A stretch of 64,000 nt of DNA from Mycobacterium sp. GTDB lineage: Bacteria > Actinomycetota > Actinomycetes > Mycobacteriales > Mycobacteriaceae. The position numbers and the translations under genes are program-made. Within the stretch, counting starts at the first letter, position 1. Each line of letters opens with the position of its first letter. Below the pieces are notes generated by a model. That model saw nothing but the letters and a program-made list of their open reading frames with translations. It was not told the DNA's origin and ran no database searches. Location of the stretch: the NCBI GenBank assembly GCA_023264735.1, contig JAHFVD010000019.1:41130-105129 (forward strand), read 5' to 3'. Below, piece after piece: positions 8,287 to 17,999 of the stretch.

Positions 8287-9656
8287 CGCAGCGCCTCAAA
8301 CAGGTCTTGCACTTCGGCGCCGCAGAAGAATCCCTGACAGCGCCCATTCATCACCCGGGTTCGCCTGCGCAACCCGTCGAGTCCGGCCGGGGGGATCACC
8401 GACCGGCACGCGTCGCGCAGTTCGCCCTCGGTGACCCGTTCGCAGAAGCAGACGATGCGGCCGTACGCCGGGTCGGCGTCGATTGCCTGCGCGTCCTGGT
8501 AGGGCCGTACGAACGCTTCACCGAGGTTGGGCATTCGGGGCGGATCGGGGAGCTCGGCGCGCGGCTCGGCGTCCAGGCCGGCCGCGGCGAGCAGGCCGAG
8601 CACGTGTTCGGCAATGGCCATGCCCGCGGTCAGCCCGGTCGAGCGGATGCCGCCGACCACCAGGTAGCGCTGCGCCGGGTCGGCGTCGATGAGGTAGTCG
8701 CCACGGTCGATCGCCGCGCGAAGACCGGCATAGGTGGCGGTGATCTCCTCGTCGAGCAACCGCGGCATCAGCCGAGCGCCCTTATCCAGCAACGATTGCA
8801 GGCCGTCGCGGCTGGTGCCGGTGGCGGTGCGGTCGGCCAGATCTTCAGATGTCGGGCCGAGCATCACGTTGCCGTAGATGGTCGGGCTGACCAGAACGCC
8901 CTTGCCTCGCGCGGTGGGCACCGGCAGCACGATGGTGTCGACCAGCGGGCGGGCCAGCTTGTCGTAGACGATCAGCTCGCCGCGGCGCGGGGTGACGCTG
9001 AACCGGGAGAAACCGAAGTGCCCGTCGATCACGTCGGCGCCCAGTCCGGCGGCGTTGATCGCCCACCGCGCGCTGATCGGGCCGGTCGAGGTGTGCAGCG
9101 TGGTGCTGTGCTCACCGATGTCGACGGACTCCACAGCGCACCCACGGTGCAGTGTCACACCACGATTCACCGCGTCGGTCGCCAGCGCGAGGTTGACCGT
9201 CCAGGTGCAGATGATGGACTCGTCGGGCACGGTCAGCCCGCCAAGCGCGCCCGGTCCGAGATTCGGTATCCGCTCGTATACCGTTGCGGCGTGGACGAGT
9301 TCGCAATGCTGGTATGAGTTGGCTTCGGCCTGTGCCTTGAGGGTGGGCAGCGTGTCCAGCTGCTCGTCGTCCCAGGCCACCAGGATCGCGCCGGTGTGTT
9401 CGACGGGGATGCCGGTGGCGGCGGCGTACTCCGAGAGCAGTGCGTAGCCGCGCCGGACCAACCGCGATTCGAGAGTGCCGGGCTTGGCGTCGAATCCGGT
9501 GTGCAGGATCGCGGTGTTGGCCTTGCTGGTGCCGTCGCCGACGTCGTCTCGGGCCTCGAGCAGTGCCACCGACAGCCGACAGCCGCCCAGCTCACGGGCG
9601 ATCGCCGAGCCGACGATGCCTGCCCCGATCACGACCACGTCGTAGTCGGTGCTCAT
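8283..9656 (-). CDS. GlpA-like FAD-dependent glycerol-3-phosphate dehydrogenase
   Basis: A 457-residue protein of two parts. Residues 1-370 form a DAO-fold flavoprotein (VVIGAGIVGSAIAREL; SKANTAILHTGFDAKPGT; the FAD-closing VGGIRSTGLTAGMAIAE). The C-terminus is a BFD-like [2Fe-2S] domain with Cys403, Cys405, Cys440 and Cys445. This is the layout of anaerobic GlpA-type dehydrogenases. It overlaps by 4 bp the kinase gene upstream and the second flavoprotein downstream, so the three are a tight operon. L-2-hydroxyglutarate oxidase is the main alternative for the DAO part, but the glycerol-kinase-like neighbour favours glycerol 3-phosphate. Confidence 0.82.
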   Translation of the reverse strand: MSTDYDVVVIGAGIVGSAIARELGGCRLSVALLEARDDVGDGTSKANTAILHTGFDAKPGTLESRLVRRGYALLSEYAAATGIPVEHTGAILVAWDDEQLDTLPTLKAQAEANSYQHCELVHAATVYERIPNLGPGALGGLTVPDESIICTWTVNLALATDAVNRGVTLHRGCAVESVDIGEHSTTLHTSTGPISARWAINAAGLGADVIDGHFGFSRFSVTPRRGELIVYDKLARPLVDTIVLPVPTARGKGVLVSPTIYGNVMLGPTSEDLADRTATGTSRDGLQSLLDKGARLMPRLLDEEITATYAGLRAAIDRGDYLIDADPAQRYLVVGGIRSTGLTAGMAIAEHVLGLLAAAGLDAEPRAELPDPPRMPNLGEAFVRPYQDAQAIDADPAYGRIVCFCERVTEGELRDACRSVIPPAGLDGLRRRTRVMNGRCQGFFCGAEVQDLFEALR

Positions 9657-11086
9657 GTCGCTGCCGGGTAGGTGGTCTCGGCCAGTTCACGCCAGGCACA
9701 ACGGAATTCCTCGGCCCGGTCGCCGTCCCACCGAGGTTCGAAACCGGCCGCGGCACTCCATGACCCGACGACATCGGCCAATTCCCGGGTGGGGTCCAGG
9801 CTGAGCCGGGCCAGCGCGGCCGCGCCCAGCGCGGTGGCGTGCGCGGACGGATAGACGTCGACGGGCACCTGCAGGATGTCGGCGCACGCCTGCATCAATA
9901 CCGCCGACTGGGTCAGGCCGCCGTCGGCGCGCAACCGGGTCAGCGGCGCCCGGGTATCGGTACCGATGGCCGTCACCAACTCGGCGATCTGCGCGGCGAT
10001 ACCCTGCAGTACGGCGAGCACCAGATGCCCGCGGCCGGTGGCCAACGTCATGCCCGAAAGTGTTGCGGTAGCCCCGGATTGCCACCACGGCGCGGCCAGC
10101 CCGGCCAGCGCGGGGACACACAGCACGCCGTCGGAGTCGGCGGCCGCGACGGTGTCGAGCTCTTCGGCGCCGGCGATGATCCCCAGCGACGCCAACCATC
10201 GCACCGCCGCGGCAGCGGTATAAACCTGGCCGTCGACGCAGAACGTGTCGGCGCCCCCGACCCGCCACGCGACCGAGGTCGTCAGCCCGGACGACGAGCG
10301 AACCGGCTCGGCACCGCAGTTCGACAGCAGGAACGCGCCGGTGCCGAAGGTGCACTTAGCCATCCCCGGCTGCAGGCAGCCTTCGGCGAGCAGCGCCGCC
10401 TGCTGGTCGACGACCACCCCACCGACGGGGATATCATCGCCGAAAGAGTTTGTTGTACCAATGATTTCGTCATTGCCCACAATGCGGGGGAGCTGTTCGC
10501 CGGCCAGACCGAACACGTTCAGCAGCTCGTCGTCGAAGTCACGGCCGCCGAGTTCCACCAGCAACGAGCGACTGGCGGTGGTGGCGTCGGTGACGAACTG
10601 CCCGGTGAGCCGATGCAGCAGCCACACATCGGATGTGGTGACGACACCGCCCGTTTCGACATTGCGCCGCAGCCAGCTCATCTTGGGCGCCGAGAAGTAC
10701 GGGTCGAGCACCAGGCCGGTTCGGGCGGCGATCGCCTCGGCGTGCCCGCCGAGTTCGGCGCACAGCCCCTCGGCGCGGCGGTCCTGCCAGACGATGGCCG
10801 GGGTCAGCGCCCGGCCCGTGGCCGGATCCCAGGCCAATACTGTCTCACCCTGATTCGCCAGTGACACCGCAGCGATGGGCCGGCCGGCCTGGGCGACGGC
10901 CGAGCGTCCAGCCGACAGCACCGACTCCAGAAGTTCGTCGGGGTCCTGCTCGACACCGCCACCGGTCAGATACCGCGGATGCACCGGCACCTCGGCCAGT
11001 CCGACCAGACCGTCGGCGGGGTCCACCACGATCGCTTTGGTGCCCGAGGTGCCCTGGTCGATGGCGAGGACCGTCACGGCAGCCAT
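9653..11086 (-). CDS. FGGY-family carbohydrate kinase, glycerol-kinase-like
   Basis: A 477-residue sugar/polyol kinase. The N-terminal phosphate loop is AIDQGTSGTKAIVVD. NQGETVLAWD and AIVWQDRR resemble the glycerol-kinase signature, as does TGLVLDPYFSAPKMSWL. The C-terminal domain carries FGTGAFLLSN and GGLTQSAVLMQACADILQVPV. I start at ATG 11086; an in-frame TTG at 11119 is possible. It heads the operon and, with the GlpA-like enzyme, would take glycerol to dihydroxyacetone phosphate. Substrate specificity within FGGY kinases is not certain from sequence. Confidence 0.82.
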   Translation of the reverse strand: MAAVTVLAIDQGTSGTKAIVVDPADGLVGLAEVPVHPRYLTGGGVEQDPDELLESVLSAGRSAVAQAGRPIAAVSLANQGETVLAWDPATGRALTPAIVWQDRRAEGLCAELGGHAEAIAARTGLVLDPYFSAPKMSWLRRNVETGGVVTTSDVWLLHRLTGQFVTDATTASRSLLVELGGRDFDDELLNVFGLAGEQLPRIVGNDEIIGTTNSFGDDIPVGGVVVDQQAALLAEGCLQPGMAKCTFGTGAFLLSNCGAEPVRSSSGLTTSVAWRVGGADTFCVDGQVYTAAAAVRWLASLGIIAGAEELDTVAAADSDGVLCVPALAGLAAPWWQSGATATLSGMTLATGRGHLVLAVLQGIAAQIAELVTAIGTDTRAPLTRLRADGGLTQSAVLMQACADILQVPVDVYPSAHATALGAAALARLSLDPTRELADVVGSWSAAAGFEPRWDGDRAEEFRCAWRELAETTYPAAT

Positions 11087-11137
11087 ACAACCACGCGGTG
11101 CGGGAATGCCTCGCGCCAAACGGCGTTACACAACCAC

Positions 11138-11563
11138 ATGAAGCTCAACGACGAGGCACGCGCACTGATCGGGTCGGGCGCGGACGCGACATTGGTCACC
11201 CTCAATCCCGACGGCAGCCCGCAGGTGTCGCTGGTCTGGGTGGCAGTGCAGTCCGGTGAGGACGGCGACGAGCTGGTGACCGCTCACCTCTCCGAACACA
11301 AGAAGGTCCGTAACGTGCGTCGCGACGGCCGCGTGGCGCTGACCATCGTTTCGACCAAACCCGGCGAGGTGATGCGCCCGTACCTGTCGGTGACCGGCAC
11401 CGCCCGCATCGTCGAAGGCGGTGCGCCCGAACTCCTGCAGGAGCTCGCCAAGGTGATGTTCACGGCCGAGGGCGTACCGTTCCCGCCCGCCGACGCGCCT
11501 CCGGGCTACCTCACCCGCATCACGATCGATTCAATCGGCGGCGTCGGGCCCTGGGTGGGCTGA
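11138..11563 (+). CDS. PPOX-class (F420-dependent type) oxidoreductase
   Basis: A 141-residue split-barrel flavin/deazaflavin-binding protein. It opens MKLNDEARALIGSGADATLVTLNPDGSPQVSLVWV, the typical start of mycobacterial Rv1155-like F420-dependent reductases, and continues with the dimer strands (HKKVRNVRRDGRVALTIV; YLSVTGTARIVEGG). It is divergent from the kinase operon across 51 bp. Its 3' end overlaps the convergent permease gene by 33 bp. The substrate is unknown; FMN binding instead of F420 is possible. Confidence 0.82.
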   Translation: MKLNDEARALIGSGADATLVTLNPDGSPQVSLVWVAVQSGEDGDELVTAHLSEHKKVRNVRRDGRVALTIVSTKPGEVMRPYLSVTGTARIVEGGAPELLQELAKVMFTAEGVPFPPADAPPGYLTRITIDSIGGVGPWVG

Positions 11564-12469
11564 GGCGCTGGCGCCGCCGGGGACCCGGCTCTGCGCCTTC
11601 GCTTCGAGCTCTTCTTCCCAGGCACCTTCGTCGCGCCCGAGTGCGATCGTGGCGGCGGCCATGGTTGCGAAGGCGATTGCCAGTGCCACCGCGGCCGGCT
11701 TACTGACCGCGAGGTGCTCTTCGAGTACCACCTCACCGAGCAGCACCGCGACCACGGGCTCGAGCACCAGCATCGCCGGGACCGAGGCGCGCAACGACCC
11801 GGCGTGAAAGGCCGACTGCTGCAGCAGGGTGGCGATGACTCCGACGGCGATGACCACGTAGAGCACCGGTGTGGTCATCAGCCGCAGCATGCTGCCCTCG
11901 CGCACGATGTGCATGACCAGTTTGGTCAGCACCGCCACCACGCCGAAGAGGACGCCGACACCGACCGCCAGCAGAAGTGCGCGGCGCCAGTTCGACAGCC
12001 GCAGCGCCACCAGCAGGCAGCCGGCCACGAACAGCAGGCTGATCCCGGCCACGATCACCGCGGGTAATTCGGCCCCTTCGTAGTCGCCGGGCTTGGTGCG
12101 GGCCAGTGCCACGAACACGCCCAACGCAATCGTCAGCACCACGGCCCAGCCCCATTCGGCGCGAGAGACCCGCCGGTGGGCAAGCCGGGCGCTCAGCGGC
12201 AGCGCGAACAGCAGCGCGGACACCATCAGCGGGGCGACCAGCAGCAGTGACCCGTAGGCCAGCGCGACCGCCTGGAACGCGTACCCCGTCACCGCGGCGC
12301 CGGTACCGGCCCACCACAGCGGGCGGCGCAGCAGGGTGGACCACATCACGGTGCTGACGCCCTGATCGCGCGGCACGTCCATGGTGGCCCGCTGCCGCAC
12401 CACGATGCCGATGGCCGCGAACACCGCACCGGCAAGGGCGGCTGCCACGACGAGTGCGTGCTGCAGCAA
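11531..12469 (-). CDS. DMT-superfamily (EamA-like) permease
   Basis: A 312-residue membrane protein with about nine to ten hydrophobic spans from residue 5 to 285, in the two-repeat layout of drug/metabolite transporters. The C-terminal repeat holds the typical LEPVVAVLLGEVVLEEHL segment. The last ~30 residues are a charged, Pro/Ala-rich cytoplasmic tail, the part encoded in the overlap with the convergent PPOX gene. The transported substrate cannot be inferred. Confidence 0.8.
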   Translation of the reverse strand: MLQHALVVAAALAGAVFAAIGIVVRQRATMDVPRDQGVSTVMWSTLLRRPLWWAGTGAAVTGYAFQAVALAYGSLLLVAPLMVSALLFALPLSARLAHRRVSRAEWGWAVVLTIALGVFVALARTKPGDYEGAELPAVIVAGISLLFVAGCLLVALRLSNWRRALLLAVGVGVLFGVVAVLTKLVMHIVREGSMLRLMTTPVLYVVIAVGVIATLLQQSAFHAGSLRASVPAMLVLEPVVAVLLGEVVLEEHLAVSKPAAVALAIAFATMAAATIALGRDEGAWEEELEAKAQSRVPGGASASAHPGPDAAD

Positions 12470-12562
12470 GATCCGTCCCTTCGGGTGTTGGGCTGTCGAC
12501 GTTAGAACCGAATGTAGGGCACGCGAGCAAACGATGACCGGTCCGAGGGCCCGCGGTGCGTG

Positions 12563-15328
12563 TCAGCGGACCTGTACGACCACCGGTGTGCTGTTGTACC
12601 CGGTCACCCTGACCCAGTTCGGCGCGGGTCCCGAGTCGGGTACCCGGCCTGTGATCTGGACGGTCTCACCGGGGAACACGGTCACGTAGTTGTCGTCGTA
12701 TTCGATCGGCAGGATCTCGTCGGCCAGCGGACTGGGCAGCAGTTCGGCCCGCTCGAAGAACGCGATCTGCCGGGTCGGGTTGTGCAGGCTGATGGTGACG
12801 TCGCGCCCGGCGTCCTGACCGCCGGTGGCGGTGACCTCCAACGGCACCTTGGCCATCGAGTTCAGCGCGGTCATATCCGCCCAGCTGACCTGATTGGCGT
12901 TGAACGCCGCGTCGTTGGCCGGCGGGCCGACATCGTCGGCTCGCCGCGACTGCCAGTAGACGTTGTTGGCCAGGACGGTGCCTGCCGGGTCGAGCAGCTC
13001 GGCACGCACGAAGAACACGGGGGAGTCCGCCGGTCCCGGCGGCAGGGTCATCGCCGCGACCGCCCCACCCGGATCGACGCTGATGTCGTCGGAGGCGCGA
13101 TCGTCGCGCAGGGCGCCCTTGAGGTCGTAGGTGCGGACCCGCACGCGCAGGTTCTCGCGCGAGTCCGGCGTCTGGTTGACGACGCTCACCCTGGCCTGGC
13201 GGTGGTTGCCGGTGGCGTAGGAGTCGAACACCACCGACAGCGGCTGCAGACCCTTCTTCGCGCCGTAGTAGGCGCCACCGGGGCGCAGGTAGTAGTCGAA
13301 GATGTTGCCGAAGAACGACGGCCAGTGGCTGTTGAGCATCCAATAGATCGTCATCTTGTGGCCGTCCCAGCCGTTGGCGGCGAACGACTCGAATTGCGCA
13401 CGGGTGGCCTCGTAGTGCGCCAGTTGGGCCTTGTCGGCGAACATCCTGGCATTGCTCGACGGGCCGTAGCGGCGATCGATGACGCGCTGGACGTTGGCCA
13501 GTCGGGAGTTCTGCGGATCCGACCCGGCGTGGAAGAACCAGGTGTCGTTGATCGGCCACAGCTTGTCGGGCGGGATGAACTTCTGCAGGCTGGCGAACGG
13601 CGGGATGTGTTCGTTGTCGCCCTGTTCGGCCGACGATCCGCGCGCCGCGCCGTACTCGCCGCTGAACCAATAGGACGGCGGGCGCCACGTGTACGGCCCG
13701 GCCATCTGGATGCCGTCCCACACCTGCTGGCCGTCGGCGTCCCGGTTCACCTGAGACACCGTGTCGACGGTGGCGTTCTGCCAATGCAGGTCGGACAGGA
13801 TCTGGTGATACTCGGTCAGCACCTCGGTGGGCGGCCGGCCGTCACTGCCGTTGGCCCACACGAACACCGAGGCGTGCGAGCGCAACATCGCGATCTGCGA
13901 CCGCATGCTGTCCTGCGAGACGCGACGGTCCTCGTCGTCCCACTGCTGCCACTTCTCCCACTGGTTGCAGCACATCCACCCGTACATCAGCGGGATGCCC
14001 AGCTCATCGGCCATCTCGACGAAGCGCTGCGAGGAGATCTTGGACTCCAGCCGCAGCATGTTCAGCCCGAGATCCTTGACGTAGCGCAGGATCGCGGCGT
14101 CGCGGTCGGGGTCGTATTTGTACAGCAGGTCAGGGGTGTAGGTGGCGCCGCGAACGAGGAAGTTCTTTCCGTTGACCTGCAGGTAGAAGTTGCCGCCGGT
14201 GCCCAGGTCGGCAAAGGTGTCGTCGGAGTCGCGCCCCTGGGTGATCGTGCGGATACCGAATTTGAGGGTGGACACCTCGCTTGCCGTGCCGTTCTGGATG
14301 AACTCCAGCTTCAGGTCGTACAGATCGGGCCGGCCCATCGTGTAGGGCCACCACAGGTCCGGATGCTCGACCACCAGGGCCGCGAACCGATCCGGGCTCA
14401 GTGTGACTTCACGCTCCTCACCCGGCATCAGCGCCACCGGCTCGTCGACGTGGATGGGTGCCTTGCCGTCCCTGGTGATCGTGGCCCGCAGGACACCGCG
14501 CACCTTGTCGGCGGAGTAGTTGCGCAGCGGCGCGTAGACCGTCAGCCGGGCGCTGTCGGTGTCGGGCAGCGGAAGCTCGGTGTTGACCGAGGCGTCGCCG
14601 ATCGACACCGGCCCGGATATCTTGAGGTACACCGGTTTCCAGATCCCGGCGTTGCGATCGGGCACGAACGAGTTCCCGTTGGCGGGGTTCTTGTCCGGAC
14701 CCTGGTAGCCCAGGTAGCGCCAGTTGATCCAGTCGTACCAGCTATCGGCGAGTTCGACGCCGCTGACGTCCTGGATGGCACGCTCCGGGGTAACCCTGAC
14801 GGCCAGGGTATTGGGCTGTCCCGGCGCGATCCAGCGGGTGACGTCGAGTTGGTGGTCGTTGTACATCCCGACGACCTGTCGGCTGTCGGCAACCCGGCGG
14901 CCGTTGAGCCAGACCTCGGCGCGGTAGTTGATGCCGGGGAAATCCAGCACGTAGTTCGGGTAGTCACCCGGCGCGGTGAACGTGGTGCGATACCACCAGT
15001 CCTGCTCGTAGAGGTCCTGTGGCACGTCCTCGAACAGGTTCTTGCCGTAGTACAGGTTCGGGTAGACACCGTCGTCCTGCAGGGTCTCCAGAACGGTGGC
15101 GGGCATCCGTCGCACCGGGTGCCACGCCGCGGCGTCATAGCCGTTCGCCGAGATCGCCGCGCCACCGTCGGACAGGTCCTGTGCGGAGGTGAGACGCCAG
15201 CCGTCGGCCAGCTCGATGTCCTGGGCGGGCTGCGGCTGCGGGCCGCCGAAGACCCGCAGATCACCCGCGCACGCCAGCAAGATCAGGATGACGAAGATCG
15301 TCCCGAAGGTCTTCGCCACCGTCCTCAA
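12563..15328 (-). CDS. exported GH2 glycosidase, exo-beta-glucosaminidase-like
   Basis: A 921-residue protein with a hydrophobic N-terminal export segment (residues 8-20, possible lipobox ending at Cys20). The GH2 sugar-binding (about 40-235), Ig-like and TIM-barrel domains follow, then C-terminal beta domains. The acid/base region reads FVWANGSDGRPP with Asp496 where most GH2 enzymes have Asn-Glu, and the nucleophile region reads FSGEYGAARGSS with Glu558. This Asp/Glu arrangement is characteristic of exo-beta-D-glucosaminidases of the CsxA type. It may release glucosamine from chitosan or cell-surface glycans. It is monocistronic and divergent from the GNAT gene. Confidence 0.85.
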   Translation of the reverse strand: MRTVAKTFGTIFVILILLACAGDLRVFGGPQPQPAQDIELADGWRLTSAQDLSDGGAAISANGYDAAAWHPVRRMPATVLETLQDDGVYPNLYYGKNLFEDVPQDLYEQDWWYRTTFTAPGDYPNYVLDFPGINYRAEVWLNGRRVADSRQVVGMYNDHQLDVTRWIAPGQPNTLAVRVTPERAIQDVSGVELADSWYDWINWRYLGYQGPDKNPANGNSFVPDRNAGIWKPVYLKISGPVSIGDASVNTELPLPDTDSARLTVYAPLRNYSADKVRGVLRATITRDGKAPIHVDEPVALMPGEEREVTLSPDRFAALVVEHPDLWWPYTMGRPDLYDLKLEFIQNGTASEVSTLKFGIRTITQGRDSDDTFADLGTGGNFYLQVNGKNFLVRGATYTPDLLYKYDPDRDAAILRYVKDLGLNMLRLESKISSQRFVEMADELGIPLMYGWMCCNQWEKWQQWDDEDRRVSQDSMRSQIAMLRSHASVFVWANGSDGRPPTEVLTEYHQILSDLHWQNATVDTVSQVNRDADGQQVWDGIQMAGPYTWRPPSYWFSGEYGAARGSSAEQGDNEHIPPFASLQKFIPPDKLWPINDTWFFHAGSDPQNSRLANVQRVIDRRYGPSSNARMFADKAQLAHYEATRAQFESFAANGWDGHKMTIYWMLNSHWPSFFGNIFDYYLRPGGAYYGAKKGLQPLSVVFDSYATGNHRQARVSVVNQTPDSRENLRVRVRTYDLKGALRDDRASDDISVDPGGAVAAMTLPPGPADSPVFFVRAELLDPAGTVLANNVYWQSRRADDVGPPANDAAFNANQVSWADMTALNSMAKVPLEVTATGGQDAGRDVTISLHNPTRQIAFFERAELLPSPLADEILPIEYDDNYVTVFPGETVQITGRVPDSGPAPNWVRVTGYNSTPVVVQVR

Positions 15329-15561
15329 ACTCCTCGTGTCGAGATCTGCGACAGGACACCCCAGCGCAACCGATCATCTGCCGCGCGTTCATCTTGGCAG
15401 AGCGGCGGTGCGCGCGCCGCATCCGGCACCGCACGGGTGGGGACCTCTCCATCATGGCCACTGGCGCCCCGCACGGCACCTCGGTGACGATCGGCGCACG
15501 TCGCTGGTGGAGTTTGCTCCGGACCCCGCCGAACCTGGCCCACCGAACTACGCTTGATCCC

Positions 15562-16227
15562 ATGACCGACCTCGACCGCGCCGCCGCCCGCCGCGAGATT
15601 GCCGATGCTCTGCTCAACGCGCTCGAACGCCGCCACGAAGTGCTCGACGTCATCGTCGACTCGGATGATCGAGCCTCCGCGGTGGACGCCATCACCGAGC
15701 TGCTCGGTACGTCGCGCCTGGGCACCGAAGCCGTCCTGGGACTGTCCTTCGCCCAGGTGACCAAGGATTCGCGCGACCGGATCGCCGCCGAGCTCAACGA
15801 CCTCAACAGTCAGCTGTCGTTCACGCTCGGCGAGCGCCCGGCAAGCTCGGACGAGAGCCTGCAGCTTCGGCCGTTCTCGGATGAGTCCGACCGCGACATC
15901 TTCGCCACCCGCACCCAGGAAGTCGGTGCCGCCGGTGACGGTTCAGGTGCGCCCGCCGGCAACCTGGACGACGAAATCCGTTCGGCACGTGACCGTTTGA
16001 GCGCCGAGGAGGCGGCCTGGTTCGTCGCCATCGACGGTGAAGACAAGGTGGGTATGGTGTTCGGCGAGCTGGTCGGCGGCGAGGTCAACGTCCGGATCTG
16101 GATCCACCCCGACCACCGGAAGAAGGGCTACGGCACCAGCGCACTTCGCAAGTCACGCACGGAGATGGCGGCCGCGTTCCCCGCTGTGCCGCTTGTGATC
16201 CGGGCTCCCGGCGCGGCGCCACGCTGA
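15562..16227 (+). CDS. GNAT acetyltransferase with gyrase-A-like N-terminal coil
   Basis: A 221-residue protein in two parts. Residues 1-85 (ARREIADALLNALERRHEVL and on) resemble the helical region of type IIA topoisomerase A subunits, with the LGTEAVLGLSFAQVTKDSRDRI pattern. Residues ~100-221 form a GNAT domain with acetyl-CoA motif HRKKGYGTSA (185-194). The protein ends soon after the next strand, so the last GNAT strands look short. I chose the ATG at 15562; the frame is open upstream but lacks a better start. It is followed 13 bp later by a membrane-protein gene. The acetyl acceptor is unknown. Confidence 0.72.
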   Translation: MTDLDRAAARREIADALLNALERRHEVLDVIVDSDDRASAVDAITELLGTSRLGTEAVLGLSFAQVTKDSRDRIAAELNDLNSQLSFTLGERPASSDESLQLRPFSDESDRDIFATRTQEVGAAGDGSGAPAGNLDDEIRSARDRLSAEEAAWFVAIDGEDKVGMVFGELVGGEVNVRIWIHPDHRKKGYGTSALRKSRTEMAAAFPAVPLVIRAPGAAPR

Positions 16228-16240
16228 CGGGCCAACCGAG

Positions 16241-16705
16241 GTGACCATCGCGGTACACGTCATTCTGCTGGTCGTCGGTATCGCGGTGGTTCTTGCGCTC
16301 GTCGCGCTGCCGATCGTGCTGATCTACCGCAACAAGTACCGCGCCGGCGCCGACCAGCTCACCACCGAACTGGCTGCCGAAACCATCATCCGGCCCTTCG
16401 AGAAGGGTAACTACCGGGGTGCGACGGCTCCCGGCTATCCCGGGGTGAAGAACAGTGGCCGCATCGCGCTGACCCGGCGTCGCCTCGTCTTCCTGACGCT
16501 GACCGGAACGACGATCAGCGTGCCGCTCGACACCATCACCGGACTGCGCCTGGCGAAGGTCTTCAAGGGCAGTGTCGTGGCCGGCTGGACCCATCTGGTG
16601 ATCCGCACCGCGCCGGGCGAGATCGGCTTCTATGTCCCCGACACCAGCGCCTGGCTGCAGTCGCTCGGAGAGGTCACCGGGCTGACGCCCGATCCCGTGA
16701 CCTAG
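16241..16705 (+). CDS. membrane-anchored PH/GRAM-like domain protein
   Basis: A 154-residue protein with a GTG start. One N-terminal membrane helix ([24 protein letters not shown], residues 6-29) is followed by a compact beta-rich domain ([32 protein letters not shown]). The pattern of short strands plus a turn to basic residues resembles GRAM/PH-like lipid- or protein-binding modules. It is 13 bp downstream of the GNAT gene and 25 bp upstream of cinA, suggesting one transcript. No catalytic residues are evident. Confidence 0.7.
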   Translation: MTIAVHVILLVVGIAVVLALVALPIVLIYRNKYRAGADQLTTELAAETIIRPFEKGNYRGATAPGYPGVKNSGRIALTRRRLVFLTLTGTTISVPLDTITGLRLAKVFKGSVVAGWTHLVIRTAPGEIGFYVPDTSAWLQSLGEVTGLTPDPVT

Positions 16706-16730
16706 ACGCTCCTGCGTAGTCTCGCTCGGT

Positions 16731-17999
16731 ATGAGTGTGCGCGCGGGAATCGTGGTCACCGGCACCGAAGTTCTGACCGGACGCGTGGCCGACGGCAACG
16801 GCCCGTGGGTCGCCGACCGGCTGTTGGAGTTGGGCGTCGAACTGGCTCACATCACCATCTGCGGTGACCGTGCTGCCGACATCGAGGCGCAGCTGCGGTT
16901 TCTTGCCGCTGAGGGTGTCGACCTGATCGTCACCACCGGGGGCCTCGGGCCGACCGCCGACGATATGACGGTCGAGATCGTGGCCCGCTTCTGCGATCGC
17001 GAACTCACGCTCGACGCCGAGCTGGAAGCCAAGATCGCCGCCATCCTCAAGAAGCTGATGGCCCGATTCACCGGGGTCGATTTCGACGCGGTTCTCACGG
17101 CCAACCGCAAACAGGCGATGGTTCCCGTCGGTGCTCACGTCCTCGACCCGGTCGGGACCGCGCCTGGCGTCGTCGTTCCCAGCACGCCGACGGTGCTGGT
17201 ACTTCCCGGGCCGCCGCGTGAACTTCAGGCGATGTGGCCGGCGGCCATCGCAGACGATGCCGTCCAGCAGGCGATCGCCGGGCGGACCATCTACCGCCAG
17301 GACACGGTACGGATGTTCGGACTGGCCGAGTCCGGGCTCGCCGAAACGCTGCGCGAGGCGCAGAGCATTCCGGGCTTCGCCGGCTTGGAGATCACCACGT
17401 GCCTGCGCCGGGGCGAAGTGGAGATGGTCACCCGCTATGAGCCGCAGACCGCCGAGGCCTATGGGCAGCTGATGGAGTTGCTGCGGGTTCGGCACGGGGA
17501 AATGGTGTTCTCCGAAGATGGTTCGTTGGTCGACGACCAGGTCGCGCGGCTACTGGCGGGCCGGCGCATCGCGACGGCGGAATCGTGCACCGCCGGCCTG
17601 CTGTCCGCCCGCCTGACCGACCAGCCCGGTTCGTCGGCCTATGTCGCGGGCGCGGTCGTGGCCTACGCGAACGAGGCGAAAATCGACGTTCTCGGCGTCG
17701 ATCCGGCGCTCATCGACGCCAACGGCGCGGTCTCGCAGGAGGTCGCCGAGGCCATGGCGGCCGGCGCGCTGCGCAGGTTCGGTGCCGATACCGCGGTCGC
17801 GATCACCGGGATCGCGGGACCCGGGGGCGGCACCGAGGCCAAACCGGTGGGGACCGTGTGGTTTTGCGTGATGCTGGCCGACGGCACCACCGTGACGCGG
17901 TCGGTGCGGCTACCGGGCGAGCGTGCCGACATCCGCGAGCGATCGACCACGGTGGCCATGCACCTGTTGCGGCGCACCCTGCTCGGGCTGACGGATTAA
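16731..17999 (+). CDS. cinA: CinA-family protein (MoCF-like domain plus NMN deamidase domain)
   Basis: A 422-residue protein with the complete CinA layout. The N-terminal molybdopterin-binding-like/COG1058 domain has [19 protein letters not shown] and [15 protein letters not shown]. The C-terminal domain has ESCTAGLL and [19 protein letters not shown], as in nicotinamide mononucleotide deamidases. The family serves pyridine-nucleotide salvage and, in mycobacteria, drug-adduct cleavage has been reported for CinA. Its orientation relative to katG and furA matches M. tuberculosis Rv1901. The stop overlaps that of the convergent small gene. Confidence 0.95.
   Translation: MSVRAGIVVTGTEVLTGRVADGNGPWVADRLLELGVELAHITICGDRAADIEAQLRFLAAEGVDLIVTTGGLGPTADDMTVEIVARFCDRELTLDAELEAKIAAILKKLMARFTGVDFDAVLTANRKQAMVPVGAHVLDPVGTAPGVVVPSTPTVLVLPGPPRELQAMWPAAIADDAVQQAIAGRTIYRQDTVRMFGLAESGLAETLREAQSIPGFAGLEITTCLRRGEVEMVTRYEPQTAEAYGQLMELLRVRHGEMVFSEDGSLVDDQVARLLAGRRIATAESCTAGLLSARLTDQPGSSAYVAGAVVAYANEAKIDVLGVDPALIDANGAVSQEVAEAMAAGALRRFGADTAVAITGIAGPGGGTEAKPVGTVWFCVMLADGTTVTRSVRLPGERADIRERSTTVAMHLLRRTLLGLTD

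Noticed and set aside
12560..15487. A 975-codon open frame on the + strand opposite the GH2 gene
   Set aside because: It is Val/Gly/Arg-rich with no domain, typical of an antisense frame in high-GC coding DNA; the minus-strand protein has clear GH2 motifs.
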